Of a stretch of DNA of 64,000 nucleotides, positions 8,345 through 17,271 are shown one piece after another. Each line of letters starts with the position of its first letter. Positions within the stretch are counted from its first letter, which is position 1. The notes beneath the pieces are model-generated. The model was not told the DNA's origin. It saw only the letters and a list, made by a program, of their open reading frames with translations, and did no database searches. The DNA comes from Siccirubricoccus deserti (GTDB lineage: Bacteria; Pseudomonadota; Alphaproteobacteria; Acetobacterales; Acetobacteraceae). The stretch is taken from NCBI RefSeq assembly GCF_014283215.1, contig NZ_JACOMF010000031.1, positions 1 to 64,000 of the forward strand, read 5' to 3'. Both the position numbers and the translations under genes were made by a program.

Positions 8345-8893
8345 CTACCGGTTCGCCGCCCGCGACACGCGCGTGACCACTTCGCCCAGCCGGATGAAGA
8401 AGGTGAGTTCGGGGCCGAGCTGGAAAAGGATGGTGTCGTCGTCGGTGGCGCCCATCTGGCGTTCGGCGAGGTCGGCCAGCTGCGCCGCCGTCTCCGCGAA
8501 AACCTGGTAGAGTTCTCGCAGGTTGGCGATCGGCGGGCGTCGCAACCGCTGGGCCGCGAAGGCCAGGGATTGCGACTCGGCCTGCCGCAGGTTGAGGGTC
8601 GCGACGGGCCGGTTCTGCTGCTCGGGGATGACGACCTCCCGCATGGCCGCACTGGCCTGCCGCAACGCGGTGGAGGCGGCGGACAGCCGTTCACGGCCCG
8701 CACCGGGTTCGCGCAACTCGCGGGCGCGGAGCGCCGCGAGGATGCTCTCCAGCCCTTCCAGGGCGCGGGCGCTGGCGCGGCTGGATTGCAGTTCTGCCGC
8801 CGGCGAGCCGAAGATGTTGCCAAATTCGCTGGCCTCGGCGCGCGCGGCAGGAATCGTCATCAGGAGCAGGGCGGCCAGGATCCGTATTCTCAT
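8345..8893 (-). CDS. Uncharacterised secreted protein
   Basis: A 182-residue protein with a Sec signal peptide (MRIRILAALLLMTIPAARAEA) and a mature part predicted to be mostly helical, with LRARELREPGAGRERLSAAS and repeated Leu/Ala/Gln-rich helices. No catalytic motif or known domain is recognisable. The start at 8893 overlaps the stop of the upstream membrane-protein gene by four bases (ATGA), so the pair is an operon and the two products may act together across or at the membrane. It converges on smc with 13 bases between the stops. Function unknown. Confidence 0.65.
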   Translation of the reverse strand: MRIRILAALLLMTIPAARAEASEFGNIFGSPAAELQSSRASARALEGLESILAALRARELREPGAGRERLSAASTALRQASAAMREVVIPEQQNRPVATLNLRQAESQSLAFAAQRLRRPPIANLRELYQVFAETAAQLADLAERQMGATDDDTILFQLGPELTFFIRLGEVVTRVSRAANR

Positions 8894-9360
8894 GGGCACC
8901 ACCTCCGTCGCATTTCCTCCTGGTCCGCACCCAGCTGGTCGGCAGCGCGCAGGCGATCCCAACCCTGCGCCACAAGCGGCTTCTGCACGAAGGCACAGAA
9001 ATCGCGGCGGAAAGAGGCGACGAATTGCGGCGAGAGGCCGTCCGCCTCGCTCTGCCGGAAGACCGACACATAGAAATTGAACATCTTCCAGAGGTTCTCG
9101 AGCACCGCACTGTCGTTCTCCGGCAGGACGCCGGCCTGCATGGCGGCGCGGAACCTCTCATCTGCACGCACCTTGTCGACCAGTTCGCGTGCATCCTTCT
9201 GAACCTGATAGGTATTCGAGGCTCGCAGCGCCTGCGCGGTGCTCTGCAGTTGCTGTATGGTCAGAGCAAATCCACCAATTCCGACAACAAGGCCCAGGAG
9301 TGCAGTCGTGGAGCCGATCTGGTCGTGATGGTCTTTGAGAAATCTCCACACCCTGCCCAT
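8890..9360 (-). CDS. Uncharacterised single-span membrane protein
   Basis: A 156-residue protein beginning MGRVWRFLKDHHDQIGSTTA, with one membrane segment at about residues 19-36 (LLGLVVGIGGFALTIQQL) and a soluble helical part after it (AQALRASNTYQVQKDARELV and a C-terminal FRRDFCAFVQKPL region). The arrangement of a short N-terminal anchor with a following helical domain is seen in several unnamed bacterial families; no specific one is recognised. It is translationally coupled to the secreted protein downstream (four-base overlap). Its 5' side faces a 221-base gap before the divergent ABC transporter. Confidence 0.65.
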   Translation of the reverse strand: MGRVWRFLKDHHDQIGSTTALLGLVVGIGGFALTIQQLQSTAQALRASNTYQVQKDARELVDKVRADERFRAAMQAGVLPENDSAVLENLWKMFNFYVSVFRQSEADGLSPQFVASFRRDFCAFVQKPLVAQGWDRLRAADQLGADQEEMRRRWCP

Positions 9361-9581
9361 TCCGGTAGCTTAACACCCGAACATTGCTGAATGTCGAGCG
9401 GAATGGCGGTGAAGGAGACACGGATCTTATTCGGATCAGCGAACGGAATTCTTGCGGGATTGTTGCGGATTCCCTGCGCCACGGAAAGGCCACGCGCATG
9501 CGCCGCGCCGCAGGCCGCTTCGCTGCGGTGCGGTCACGGATTTTCGCTTGATCTCGGGCGCTCTCCGGCGGTTGCTGTGGC

Positions 9582-11447
9582 ATGCCCTTCCGACTCTTCG
9601 AGCGCCTTGTCGACCCGGTCGCCGCCCCGGGCACCCGTGCCGCCCGCCTGTTCGGCACGCCGGTGCCGGACGCCCCGCCGCCGCGGACGCTCGCCGGCTT
9701 CTATTGGCACTTCATCACCCAGGCGAAGGCGCTGTTCGCCGCGCTGTTCTTCGCCGGGCTGGCCGTGGCGCTGCTCGACGCCGCCATCCCGGTGATGATC
9801 GGCCGGCTGGTCTCGCTGCTGGGGAGCTACCCGCCGGATACGCTCTGGGCCGAGGCCTGGCCGAGCCTGCTAGGCATGGGCGCCATCCTGCTGTTCGGCC
9901 GGCCGCTGGCGATCGCGACGCAGAACCTGATTACCCAGCAGGGGATCAACGGCAACGTCACCTCGATGATCCGCTGGCAGAGCCATTGGCAGGTGGTGCG
10001 CCAGGGGCTGCCCTTCTTCCAGGAGGATTTCTCCGGCCGCATCGCCAACCGGGTGATGCAGGCCGGGCCGGCGCTGCGGGAAACCGTGGTGCAGGTGGTC
10101 AATGCGGTCTGGTACATCCTGGTCTACGGCACCGCGGCGCTCGGGCTGCTGGCCAGCGCCGACTGGCGGCTGGCGCTGCCGATCGCGGTCTGGTTCCTGC
10201 TGTACGCCGCGCTGCTGCGGGTGCTGGTGCCGCGGATGCGCGACCGCTCACGCGAGGCTAGCGCCCAGCGCAGCCTGCTGACCGGCCGGATCGTCGACAG
10301 CTACACCAACATCCAGACGGTGAAGCTGTTCGCCCGGGCGGAGCAGGAGGATGCCTTCGTCCGGGAGGGGCTGCTGGGGCTGAATGCCGCCTTCCTGCGG
10401 CAGATGCGCCTCGTCACCCTGAACGGCTTCCTGCTGAGCACGCTGAACGCCAGCATGCTGACGGCGACCGGCGCGATGGCGATCTTCCTCTGGACCCGGG
10501 GCGAGATCGGCCTCGGCGTGGTGGCGACGGCGCTGCCCATGGCCTGGCAGATCGCCAATATCTCCGGCTGGGTCGCCTTCAACGTGACCGCGATCTTCGA
10601 GAACCTCGGCGTGGTGCAGGAGGCGATGGGCAGCATCGCTGTGCCGCCCACCGCCCCCGACCCGCCCGGCGCGGTGCCGCTGCGCGTCAACCGCGGCGAG
10701 ATCCGCTTCGAGCGGGTGCGCTTCGGCTACGGCCGCGACACCGGCGTGCTGCAGGACCTTAACCTGCGGGTGGCGCCGGGCGAGCGGGTCGGGCTGGTCG
10801 GCCATTCCGGGGCCGGCAAATCCACCCTGGTGAACCTGCTGCTCGGCTTTTTCCGGCCGGAGGCGGGGCGGATCCTGGTGGATGGCCAGGACATCGCCGG
10901 GGTCACCCAGGAAAGCCTGCGCGCCGCCATCGGCGTGGTCACCCAGGACACTGCCCTGCTGCACCGCTCGATCCGGGAGAACATCCGCTACGGCCGGCCG
11001 GAGGCCGATATGGCGGAGGTCGAGGCGGCGGCCGCCCGCGCCGCCGCCGATGGCTTCATCGGGACGCTGGAGGACTGGCGCGGCCGGGCCGGCTATGATG
11101 CGCATGTCGGGGAGCGCGGGGTGAAGCTTTCGGGCGGCCAGCGGCAGCGGATCGCCATCGCCCGGGTGCTGCTGAAGGATGCGCCGATCCTGGTGCTGGA
11201 CGAGGCGACCAGTGCCCTCGACAGCGAGGTGGAGGCGGTGATCCAGGACCAGCTGGCCGAGCTGATGGCCGGCAAGACGGTGATCGCGATCGCCCACCGG
11301 CTGTCGACCATCGCCCGCATGGACCGGCTGGTGGTGCTTGACCACGGCCGGATCGTCGAGGAAGGCACGCATGAGGATCTGCTGCGCCGCGGCGGCGTCT
11401 ATGCCAGGCTATGGCGACAGCAGAGCGGCGCCTTCGAGGATGCCTGA
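9582..11447 (+). CDS. ABC exporter, fused permease and ATPase
   Basis: A 621-residue half-transporter of the MsbA/multidrug exporter type. Residues 1-340 hold six membrane segments (first near LFAALFFAGLAVALLDAAIP), followed by the nucleotide-binding domain: Walker A GHSGAGKST at about 407-415, signature LSGGQRQR at about 516, Walker B ILVLDEATSALD at about 536, and the H-loop in AIAHRLSTIAR. It should work as a homodimer in the inner membrane. Substrate cannot be read from the sequence; lipid, drug or peptide export are all possible. It stands alone, with a strong hairpin just after the stop separating it from the atp operon. Confidence 0.85.
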   Translation: MPFRLFERLVDPVAAPGTRAARLFGTPVPDAPPPRTLAGFYWHFITQAKALFAALFFAGLAVALLDAAIPVMIGRLVSLLGSYPPDTLWAEAWPSLLGMGAILLFGRPLAIATQNLITQQGINGNVTSMIRWQSHWQVVRQGLPFFQEDFSGRIANRVMQAGPALRETVVQVVNAVWYILVYGTAALGLLASADWRLALPIAVWFLLYAALLRVLVPRMRDRSREASAQRSLLTGRIVDSYTNIQTVKLFARAEQEDAFVREGLLGLNAAFLRQMRLVTLNGFLLSTLNASMLTATGAMAIFLWTRGEIGLGVVATALPMAWQIANISGWVAFNVTAIFENLGVVQEAMGSIAVPPTAPDPPGAVPLRVNRGEIRFERVRFGYGRDTGVLQDLNLRVAPGERVGLVGHSGAGKSTLVNLLLGFFRPEAGRILVDGQDIAGVTQESLRAAIGVVTQDTALLHRSIRENIRYGRPEADMAEVEAAAARAAADGFIGTLEDWRGRAGYDAHVGERGVKLSGGQRQRIAIARVLLKDAPILVLDEATSALDSEVEAVIQDQLAELMAGKTVIAIAHRLSTIARMDRLVVLDHGRIVEEGTHEDLLRRGGVYARLWRQQSGAFEDA

Positions 11448-11484
11448 GGCGGCGGAATCTGCCGCCCTGGCGCATTCCGCCGCC
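11448..11484 (+). terminator. Hairpin after the ABC exporter
   Basis: A perfect 11-bp inverted repeat (GGCGGCGGAAT at 11448-11458 with ATTCCGCCGCC at 11474-11484) starts right at the exporter stop codon. There is no clean T run, so termination is probable rather than certain. It lies just upstream of the atp promoter. Confidence 0.5.
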
Positions 11485-11493
11485 GCCGCTTGC

Positions 11494-11522
11494 TTGACAC
11501 TCCGCGGGAGGGGCCTTACCAG
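11494..11522 (+). promoter_or_regulatory. Predicted sigma-70 promoter of the atp F0 operon
   Basis: A consensus -35 box TTGACA (11494-11499) is followed after 17 bases by TACCAG (11517-11522), a fair -10. It lies 39 bases before the GTG start of atpI and just after the exporter terminator. Confidence 0.55.
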
Positions 11523-11560
11523 CCCGTTGCCTTCCGACGGGAACCGACGGAGGAGCGAGG

Positions 11561-11857
11561 GTGAGCGAGCGTGACGGCTTCGAGCAACGTCTCCGGGAAG
11601 CCCGGACCCGCCAGGGTCTGGACAAGCCGAGCGGGGATGGGAAGGGAAGCCTATCGACTGGTCCTTGGGGGATCGGATTCCGCGCAGGCGTGGAGGTGGT
11701 GTCGGCCCTGGTGGTCGGTGTCGTCATCGGCCTGATGCTGGACCGGTGGCTCGGGACGAAACCCTGGCTCTTCCTGTTGTTCTTCGTGGCGGGCGCCGCT
11801 GCCGGGATACTGAACGTCTACCGCTTGTTCGCCCCGGGACGTGGCCGGAAAATTTGA
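11561..11857 (+). CDS. atpI: ATP synthase assembly protein AtpI
   Basis: A 98-residue protein with a charged N-terminus and two membrane segments (about residues 39-59 and 66-86; LVVGVVIGLMLDRWLGTKPW, then a glycine-rich helix ending in NVYRLF). This is the AtpI/AtpQ family, which assists F0 assembly and possibly Mg2+ supply to ATP synthase. It starts with GTG, preceded by a GGAGG-type ribosome site in ACGGAGGAGCGAG, and is the first gene of the F0 operon atpI-B-E-F'-F. Confidence 0.85.
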   Translation: MSERDGFEQRLREARTRQGLDKPSGDGKGSLSTGPWGIGFRAGVEVVSALVVGVVIGLMLDRWLGTKPWLFLLFFVAGAAAGILNVYRLFAPGRGRKI

Positions 11858-11882
11858 CGCGTTCGACGCGGGAGAGGCTGCC

Positions 11883-12638
11883 GTGGCCGCTGAGGGGAAA
11901 GCTATCGACGCGCTGAGCCAGTTCGAGCTCGCGCCCTTCCTTGGCGCGCTTGGGGAATCGGTGCGATTCAGCCAGTCCAACGCACATATGCTGCTGGCGA
12001 TCGGGCTGATCACCGGGCTGATGGTCTGGGGCATGAGGCACCGGGCCGTGGTGCCGGGCCGGCTGCAGGCGCTGGCCGAATCCGGCTATGAGTTCGTGCA
12101 TGACATGGTGTCCGCGCAGGTGGGCGAGGAGGGCAAGCGCTACTTCCCCTTCGTCTTCTCGCTGTTCATGTTCATCCTGTTCGGCAACCTGCTGGGCATG
12201 CTGCCCTACGCCTTCACCTTCACCAGCCACATCGCGGTCACCTTCGCGCTGGCGGCGCTGGTCTTCGTGGTGGTGACGATCGTCGCGCTGGCGATCCACG
12301 GCACGCATTTCTTCAGCTACTTCTTCCCGGAAGGGGCACCCAAGCTGCTGGCGCCGGTGATCATCCCGATCGAGATCATCTCCTACCTCTCGCGGCCGCT
12401 CAGCCTCTCGGTCCGTCTCTTCGCCAACATGGTCGCCGGCCACGTGATGCTGAAGGTGTTCGCCACCTTCGTGGTCCTGCTGGGCGGCCTTGGCGTGATC
12501 GGCCCCTTTGTCGCCGTGCTGCCCCTGGCGCTCAATATCGCTCTGGTTGGATTCGAACTCCTAGTGGCCTTCCTTCAGGCCTATGTGTTCGCCATCCTGA
12601 CCAGCATCTACCTGCACGACGCGGTGCACCTGCACTGA
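11883..12638 (+). CDS. atpB: ATP synthase F0 subunit a
   Basis: A 251-residue inner-membrane subunit that forms the proton half-channels against the c-ring. The essential arginine lies in SRPLSLSVRLFANMVAGH, and the last helices carry the usual GFELLVAFLQAYVFAIL. GTG at 11883 is chosen because GGGAGAGG sits about eight bases upstream and the protein then begins MAAEGKAIDALSQFEL, as family members do; an in-frame GTG at 11841, inside atpI, has no such site. Second gene of the F0 operon. Confidence 0.95.
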   Translation: MAAEGKAIDALSQFELAPFLGALGESVRFSQSNAHMLLAIGLITGLMVWGMRHRAVVPGRLQALAESGYEFVHDMVSAQVGEEGKRYFPFVFSLFMFILFGNLLGMLPYAFTFTSHIAVTFALAALVFVVVTIVALAIHGTHFFSYFFPEGAPKLLAPVIIPIEIISYLSRPLSLSVRLFANMVAGHVMLKVFATFVVLLGGLGVIGPFVAVLPLALNIALVGFELLVAFLQAYVFAILTSIYLHDAVHLH

Positions 12639-12716
12639 CCCGCCATGTGACCGGGGTTCAGGGCAAAGCGTTCGGACAGACACCGACACCAGTAGACGGA
12701 CAGAAGGACTAGAGGC

Positions 12717-12941
12717 ATGGAAGTCGCCGCTGCGAAGGCCCTTGGGGCTGGTATCGCCGTGATCGCGCTGTTTGGCGTGGGTCTCGGGATCGGCAATATC
12801 TTCTCCTCGCTGATCACCAGCGTGGCCCGCAATCCGGCCGCCCGTGACGCCGTCTTCCCGATCGGCATTCTGGGCTTCGCGCTGACCGAGGCGGTCGCGC
12901 TCTTCGCCCTGCTGATCGCCTTCCTCATCCTCTTCACCTGA
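12717..12941 (+). CDS. atpE: ATP synthase F0 subunit c
   Basis: A 74-residue hairpin of two membrane helices, the monomer of the rotating c-ring. The polar loop is ARNPAARD, and the proton-binding glutamate lies in [13 protein letters not shown] of helix two. The glycine-rich first helix GIGNIFSS is typical of the family. It follows atpB after a 78-base gap, with AGGA about ten bases before the ATG. Length and motifs match alphaproteobacterial subunit c; H+ rather than Na+ coupling is likely because the Na+ ligand set is absent. Confidence 0.95.
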   Translation: MEVAAAKALGAGIAVIALFGVGLGIGNIFSSLITSVARNPAARDAVFPIGILGFALTEAVALFALLIAFLILFT

Positions 12942-13050
12942 GTATGGCCCCGGGGCGCCGCTTGGCGCCCTGACCGGCATGCGCAGCGGGTGGTGCTATG
13001 CCGCGGCCGGTTTGGCTGGCCGCGCTCCTCGCACCGCTAGGGAGATGGGT

Positions 13051-13659
13051 ATGAGCAAGACCATTCGGACCGCTTTCGTCCTGGCCCTGGCGGCGATGCC
13101 TGCCATGGCGCAGGTGGCGGCCGAGCATCCGGGTGCGACCACGGGCAGCGAAGGCGGCATGCCGCAGCTTGCCTTCGGCAATCCCTGGACGATCGCCCAG
13201 GTCGTCTGGATGCTGATCATCTTCGGGCTGCTGTACTACGTCATGGCGCGCTACGCCCTGCCGCAGGTGGAGGGCGTGCTCGAAGCCCGGCGGCAGCGGA
13301 TCGAGGGCGACCTCGAGAGCGCTCAGGTCGCGAAGCAGCAGGCCGATGCGGCGCTGGCCGAGCTGCAGGCGGCCACCGCCAAGGCGCGGACGGAAGCGCA
13401 ATCGGCGATCGCCGAGGCGACGCAGCAGGCGCAGGCCGAGGCAACCGCCCGTGGCGAGGCGCTGAACGCCAGGCTGGCGGCGCAGATCGAGGCCGCGGAG
13501 AAGCGGATCGACGCTTCGCGCATTGCGGCGCTCGGCGCGCTGCGCCAGGTCGCCTCCGACACGGCGGAGGCGGTGGTCGGCAGGCTGATCGGTCCCGCTG
13601 ACCGTGGCATGGTGGAGCGCGCGGTGGACCGCGAACTCGCGGCGCGGGGGCGGGCCTGA
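13051..13659 (+). CDS. atpF': ATP synthase F0 subunit b'
   Basis: A 202-residue peripheral-stalk subunit. A cleavable-looking or extra hydrophobic N-terminus (TIRTAFVLALAAMPAMAQ) is followed by the membrane helix AQVVWMLIIFGLLYYVMARYA and then a long charged coiled coil. The pair b'/b is usual in alphaproteobacteria and other photosynthetic-lineage bacteria. ATG at 13051 is used because GGAG lies at the right distance; an ATG at 13045 is too close to it. The stop overlaps the next start (TGATG), coupling it to atpF. Confidence 0.9.
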   Translation: MSKTIRTAFVLALAAMPAMAQVAAEHPGATTGSEGGMPQLAFGNPWTIAQVVWMLIIFGLLYYVMARYALPQVEGVLEARRQRIEGDLESAQVAKQQADAALAELQAATAKARTEAQSAIAEATQQAQAEATARGEALNARLAAQIEAAEKRIDASRIAALGALRQVASDTAEAVVGRLIGPADRGMVERAVDRELAARGRA

Positions 13660-14165
13660 TGGCACATCATTACGAGCATTTCTGGCTCGACCCGAAATTC
13701 TGGGTCGCCGTCAGCTTCGTCATCTTTGTGGCGCTGGTCGGTCGCATGGCCTGGGCCAAGCTGACCGGCATGCTCGATGCCCGGGCGGCGCGGGTGCGAT
13801 CGGAGCTGGATGAGGCCTCCCGCCTCCGCGCCGAGGCCGAGGTGCTGCTGAAGCAGGCCGAGGCTGATCGCGCCGCAGCGCTGGCGGAGGCGCAGCAGAT
13901 GCTCGCCCGCGCCAGGGCGGAAGCGGCGCGTGTCGCCGAGGCCGCCGCCGCCGAGGCCGAGGTTACGGCCCAGCGGCGGGAGCGCATGGCGCTTGACCGT
14001 ATCGCCGCCGCCGAAGCCGGGGCGCTGGCCGAGGTGCGCCACGCTGCGGCCGAGGTGGCGACCGCCGCCGCCCGCAGCGTGATCGCCGAGCGGATGGATG
14101 TCGCCGCGGATGCGGCGATGATCGACCGCGCCGTGGCCGACCTGCCGCGCGCCCTGCGCGCCTGA
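13659..14165 (+). CDS. atpF: ATP synthase F0 subunit b
   Basis: A 168-residue peripheral-stalk subunit with one N-terminal membrane helix (FWVAVSFVIFVALVGRMAW) and an Ala/Glu/Arg-rich coiled coil to the end. With b' it forms the stator that holds F1 to subunit a. Start overlaps the atpF' stop by one base. It is the last gene of the operon and is followed within 30 bases by a strong terminator, so the F1 genes must lie elsewhere, as in most alphaproteobacteria. Confidence 0.92.
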   Translation: MAHHYEHFWLDPKFWVAVSFVIFVALVGRMAWAKLTGMLDARAARVRSELDEASRLRAEAEVLLKQAEADRAAALAEAQQMLARARAEAARVAEAAAAEAEVTAQRRERMALDRIAAAEAGALAEVRHAAAEVATAAARSVIAERMDVAADAAMIDRAVADLPRALRA

Positions 14166-14191
14166 AACCAGCCTCCCTGTCGGCGGCAATG

Positions 14192-14222
14192 AACGGGGGT
14201 GCCGCAAGGCACCCCCGTTTCG
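14192..14222 (+). terminator. Terminator of the atp F0 operon
   Basis: A perfect 12-bp stem (AACGGGGGTGCC with GGCACCCCCGTT) closed by a GCAA tetraloop and followed by TTTCGCTTT: a textbook intrinsic terminator 26 bases after the atpF stop. Confidence 0.9.
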
Positions 14223-14284
14223 CTTTGTAAGCGGTGCACTTCGGTTTAGCTTTGCCCCAGGCTTCGCGCTGGGAGTGCAACACG

Positions 14285-15859
14285 ATGCGTCGCTTTGCCC
14301 TGATTGCCGCGCTGCTGTGCGGCACCGCCCTAGACGCCCAGGCCCAGGTCTTCCGCTGGGCGAATGACGGCGACGTCAATTCGATGGATCCCTACACGCG
14401 GCAGGAAACCTTCCTGCTGGCCTTCGGGTCCAATTTCTACGAGCCGCTGGTGCGGCGGGACCGCGAGATGCGGCCGGAGCCGGCGCTGGCCGAGCGCTGG
14501 GAACAGCCCTCCCCGACCGTCTGGCGCTTCCATCTGCGCCGGGGCGTGAAATTCACCGATGGCACGCCTTTCACCGCCGACGACGTGGTGTTCAGCGCGC
14601 AGCGCAGCCGCGCCCCCGGCTCCAACATCCAATCCGTGCTGGCGACGGTCAAGGATATCCGCAAGATCGACGACCACACGGTGGATTTCGAGACGCATGT
14701 CCCGAACCCCATCCTGATCCAGGAGATCACCAACTGGGGCATCTTCTCCCGCGCCTGGGCGGAGAAGCACAATTCGACGCGCCCGGCCGACCTGACCTCG
14801 CGCGAGGAGAATTTCGCCACCCGCAATGCCATGGGCACCGGGCCCTTCCGCCTGGTGCTGCGGGAGCCGGACCGGCGCACGGTGATCGAGCGCAACCCGG
14901 ATTGGTGGGACACCCCCACCCACAACATCCAGCGCGCCGAGCTGAACATCATCGCCAATGATGCGACGCGGGTCGCCGCGCTGCTCTCGGGCGAGGTGGA
15001 TTTCGTCTACACCGTGCCGCCGCAGGACGTGGATCGGATCAACCGGACACCCGGTGTGCGGATCATCCAGGGGCCGGAGCTGCGCACCATCTTCCTCGGC
15101 ATGGACCAGATGCGGCCGCAACTGCTGAAATCCGATGTGCAGGGGAAGAACCCCTTCCAGGATGTGCGGGTCCGCCGCGCCATGCTGCTGGCGATTGACG
15201 TCAACACCATCCAGCGCACCGTCATGCGCGGCCAGTCGCGGCCTTCCAACCTGATCTACGGTCCCGGGGTGAACGGCTTCCGCGAGGAAGACGACAAGCG
15301 GCCGCCGCTCGACCTCGCCGAGGCACGCAAGCTGCTGGTGGAGGCCGGTTATCCGAACGGTTTCGGGGTGACGTTGGACTGTCCGAACGACCGCTATGTG
15401 AATGACGAGGCGATCTGCACCGCGGTGGTCGCCATGCTGGCGCGCATCAACATCCGGGTGACCCTGGCGGCGCAGACCCGCGCCCGCTTCTTCGCCGAGG
15501 TGAATGCCCCGCGCTACAACACCAGCTTCTACCTGCTGGGCTGGACGCCGACGACCTCCGACGCGCACAACGCCTTCTTCAGCCTGGCCGGCAGCCGCGA
15601 CGGCTCGCGCGGCGTGTTCAACAATGGCGGCTATTCCAATCCTCGGCTGGATACGCTGATCGCCGCCATGGCGGTGGAGACCGACCCGGCGAAGCGCCAG
15701 CAAATCATCACCGACGCCAGCCGCCTGCTGCAGGAGGATGTCGGCTACATCCCGCTGCATCAGCAGCAGATCGTCTGGGCGGCGCGCCAGGGCGTGGAGG
15801 TGGTGCAGACCGCGGACAACTACATCCAGCTGCGCCACGTGCGCATGCCGGCGCGCTGA
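14285..15859 (+). CDS. Peptide/nickel-type ABC transporter substrate-binding protein
   Basis: A 524-residue SBP_bac_5 (DppA/OppA class, cluster C) periplasmic binding protein. Signal peptide MRRFALIAALLCGTALDAQA, then DGDVNSMDPYTRQETF, the family core LAERWEQ and FHLRRGVKFTDGTPFTADDV, and the GTGPFRL turn. It probably binds oligopeptides or a similar ligand for import. No permease or ATPase gene is next to it, so it is an orphan that must serve a transporter encoded elsewhere or a sensory role. It begins 63 bases after the atp terminator and so has its own promoter. Confidence 0.85.
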   Translation: MRRFALIAALLCGTALDAQAQVFRWANDGDVNSMDPYTRQETFLLAFGSNFYEPLVRRDREMRPEPALAERWEQPSPTVWRFHLRRGVKFTDGTPFTADDVVFSAQRSRAPGSNIQSVLATVKDIRKIDDHTVDFETHVPNPILIQEITNWGIFSRAWAEKHNSTRPADLTSREENFATRNAMGTGPFRLVLREPDRRTVIERNPDWWDTPTHNIQRAELNIIANDATRVAALLSGEVDFVYTVPPQDVDRINRTPGVRIIQGPELRTIFLGMDQMRPQLLKSDVQGKNPFQDVRVRRAMLLAIDVNTIQRTVMRGQSRPSNLIYGPGVNGFREEDDKRPPLDLAEARKLLVEAGYPNGFGVTLDCPNDRYVNDEAICTAVVAMLARINIRVTLAAQTRARFFAEVNAPRYNTSFYLLGWTPTTSDAHNAFFSLAGSRDGSRGVFNNGGYSNPRLDTLIAAMAVETDPAKRQQIITDASRLLQEDVGYIPLHQQQIVWAARQGVEVVQTADNYIQLRHVRMPAR

Positions 15860-16142
15860 GGGGTAGGGCGGGGGCTACGGCGGATTGCGTTCGAGTGCGA
15901 ACGCCAGGCCCGCTGTAGCCGGTCGTTCATGGAGCGGAGTCACGCCCCGGCCTCGCCTTGTCACATCGCTCGGCGATGGACAGGCAATTGGCGCTGCGGT
16001 CCCGGTGACGCAAACCCGCTCTGGATGTCACAGCGGAAGCTGCCTCAAAGCGCATGCACCTGCTTGAAGCACGGGTTGTGGTTCCGAACTGGCTGGCAGA
16101 CCAGGGACGCCATCAGACCGAAGCCGAAAAGCCGCTGGCCGG
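15860..16142. other. Intergenic stretch between two binding-protein genes
   Basis: Apart from the terminator hairpin at its right end, this 320-base convergent gap has no frame with good codon usage and no recognised RNA. A second terminator for the upstream SBP gene would be expected here but no clear one was seen. Confidence 0.5.
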
Positions 16143-16172
16143 GCGGCGGCGGTACCGGCATACCGCCGCCGC
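16143..16172 (-). terminator. Terminator of the TRAP binding-protein gene
   Basis: A perfect 12-bp inverted repeat (GCGGCGGCGGTA / TACCGCCGCCGC) with a six-base loop, eight bases past the stop of the minus-strand gene; a TTTT follows about 15 bases further on the minus strand. Confidence 0.6.
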
Positions 16173-16179
16173 TGGCCGA

Positions 16180-17271
16180 TCACCTCTGCACGGTGGTCGC
16201 CGCGAGGAAATTGCCGAGGCTGTCCTCCGCCACCCGCAGCCACTGGGTCTGTTCCAGCCGGAACTTGTCCCATTGCTCATGGATGCGCTTGAACCGGGCG
16301 TTGCCGGCCCCGACCTCGGCGTAGAATTCCTGGCTGGCCCGGTAGCAGGCCTGCAGCACGTCGCGCGGGAAGCCGCGGAGCTGGGTGCCGGAGGCGATGA
16401 GGCGGCGCAGTGCCTGGGGGTTCACCACGTCGTAGCGCGCCGCCATCCAGTGCCAGCCCTCGGTGCAGGCGGCATCCAGCACCGCCTTGTACGGCGCCGG
16501 CAGCGCCTCATAGGCACGGGCATTGATCATCAGGTCGATGGAGGGCGAATACTCCCACCAGCCGGGGTAGTAATAGTATTGCGCGACGCGCTGAAAGCCG
16601 AGCTTCTCGTCGTCATAGGGCCCGACCCATTCGGCGGCGTCGATCACCCCGCGCTCCAGCGCCGGGTAGATGTCCGGCCCGCCAAGCTGCTGGGCGATGA
16701 CGCCGAGCTTGCTCAGCACGTTGCCGCCATAGCCGGCGATGCGGAATTTCAGCCCCTTCAGGTCGTCGATGGTGCGGATCTCCTTGCGGAACCAGCCGCC
16801 CATCTGGGCGCCGGTGTTGCCGGCCGGAATGGCGACCACCCCCTGGTCGGCATAGACCTCCTTGTAGAGGTCGCGAGCGCCGCCATGGGTCAACCAGGCC
16901 CAGTGCTGGCGAGAGGACAGGCCGAAGGGCAGGCAGGTGACCAGGGCCAGGGAAGGATCCTTGCCGAGGTAGTAGTAGCCGCTGGTGAAGCCGCATTCGA
17001 CGGTTCCGCCGCCGACCGCATCCATCACCTGCAGCGCCGGCACCAACTCGCCGGGGCCGAAGACCTGGATCTGGAAGGCACCGTCGGTCATCTCGGAGAC
17101 CCGGCGGGCGATGTATTCCTGGGTGCCGTAGAGCGTATCCAGCGATTTCGGGAAGCTGCCAGGGCAGCGCCAGCGAATCCGCGGCTGGGCGGAGGCGAGG
17201 TTGGGCGAGGCGAGCGTCGCGGCGCCTGCGGCGCCTGCGGTACCGCGTGCGAGAAGGCGGCGGCGGTTCAT
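16180..17271 (-). CDS. TRAP transporter substrate-binding protein (DctP family)
   Basis: A 363-residue periplasmic protein with a twin-arginine signal (MNRRRLLARGTAGAAGAA, cleavage near ASAQP). The mature part matches the DctP/TRAP family: an early IRWRCPGSFPKSLDTLYGTQ strand, the LKGLKFRI region and the ligand-arginine segment, plus the YYYYPGWWEYSPSIDLMIN stretch seen in the 2-oxo-acid/lactate-like subgroup. These proteins deliver organic acids to a DctQ/DctM permease. No permease is adjacent, so this is another orphan receptor. Start at 17271 is chosen for the Tat motif. Confidence 0.85.
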   Translation of the reverse strand: MNRRRLLARGTAGAAGAATLASPNLASAQPRIRWRCPGSFPKSLDTLYGTQEYIARRVSEMTDGAFQIQVFGPGELVPALQVMDAVGGGTVECGFTSGYYYLGKDPSLALVTCLPFGLSSRQHWAWLTHGGARDLYKEVYADQGVVAIPAGNTGAQMGGWFRKEIRTIDDLKGLKFRIAGYGGNVLSKLGVIAQQLGGPDIYPALERGVIDAAEWVGPYDDEKLGFQRVAQYYYYPGWWEYSPSIDLMINARAYEALPAPYKAVLDAACTEGWHWMAARYDVVNPQALRRLIASGTQLRGFPRDVLQACYRASQEFYAEVGAGNARFKRIHEQWDKFRLEQTQWLRVAEDSLGNFLAATTVQR

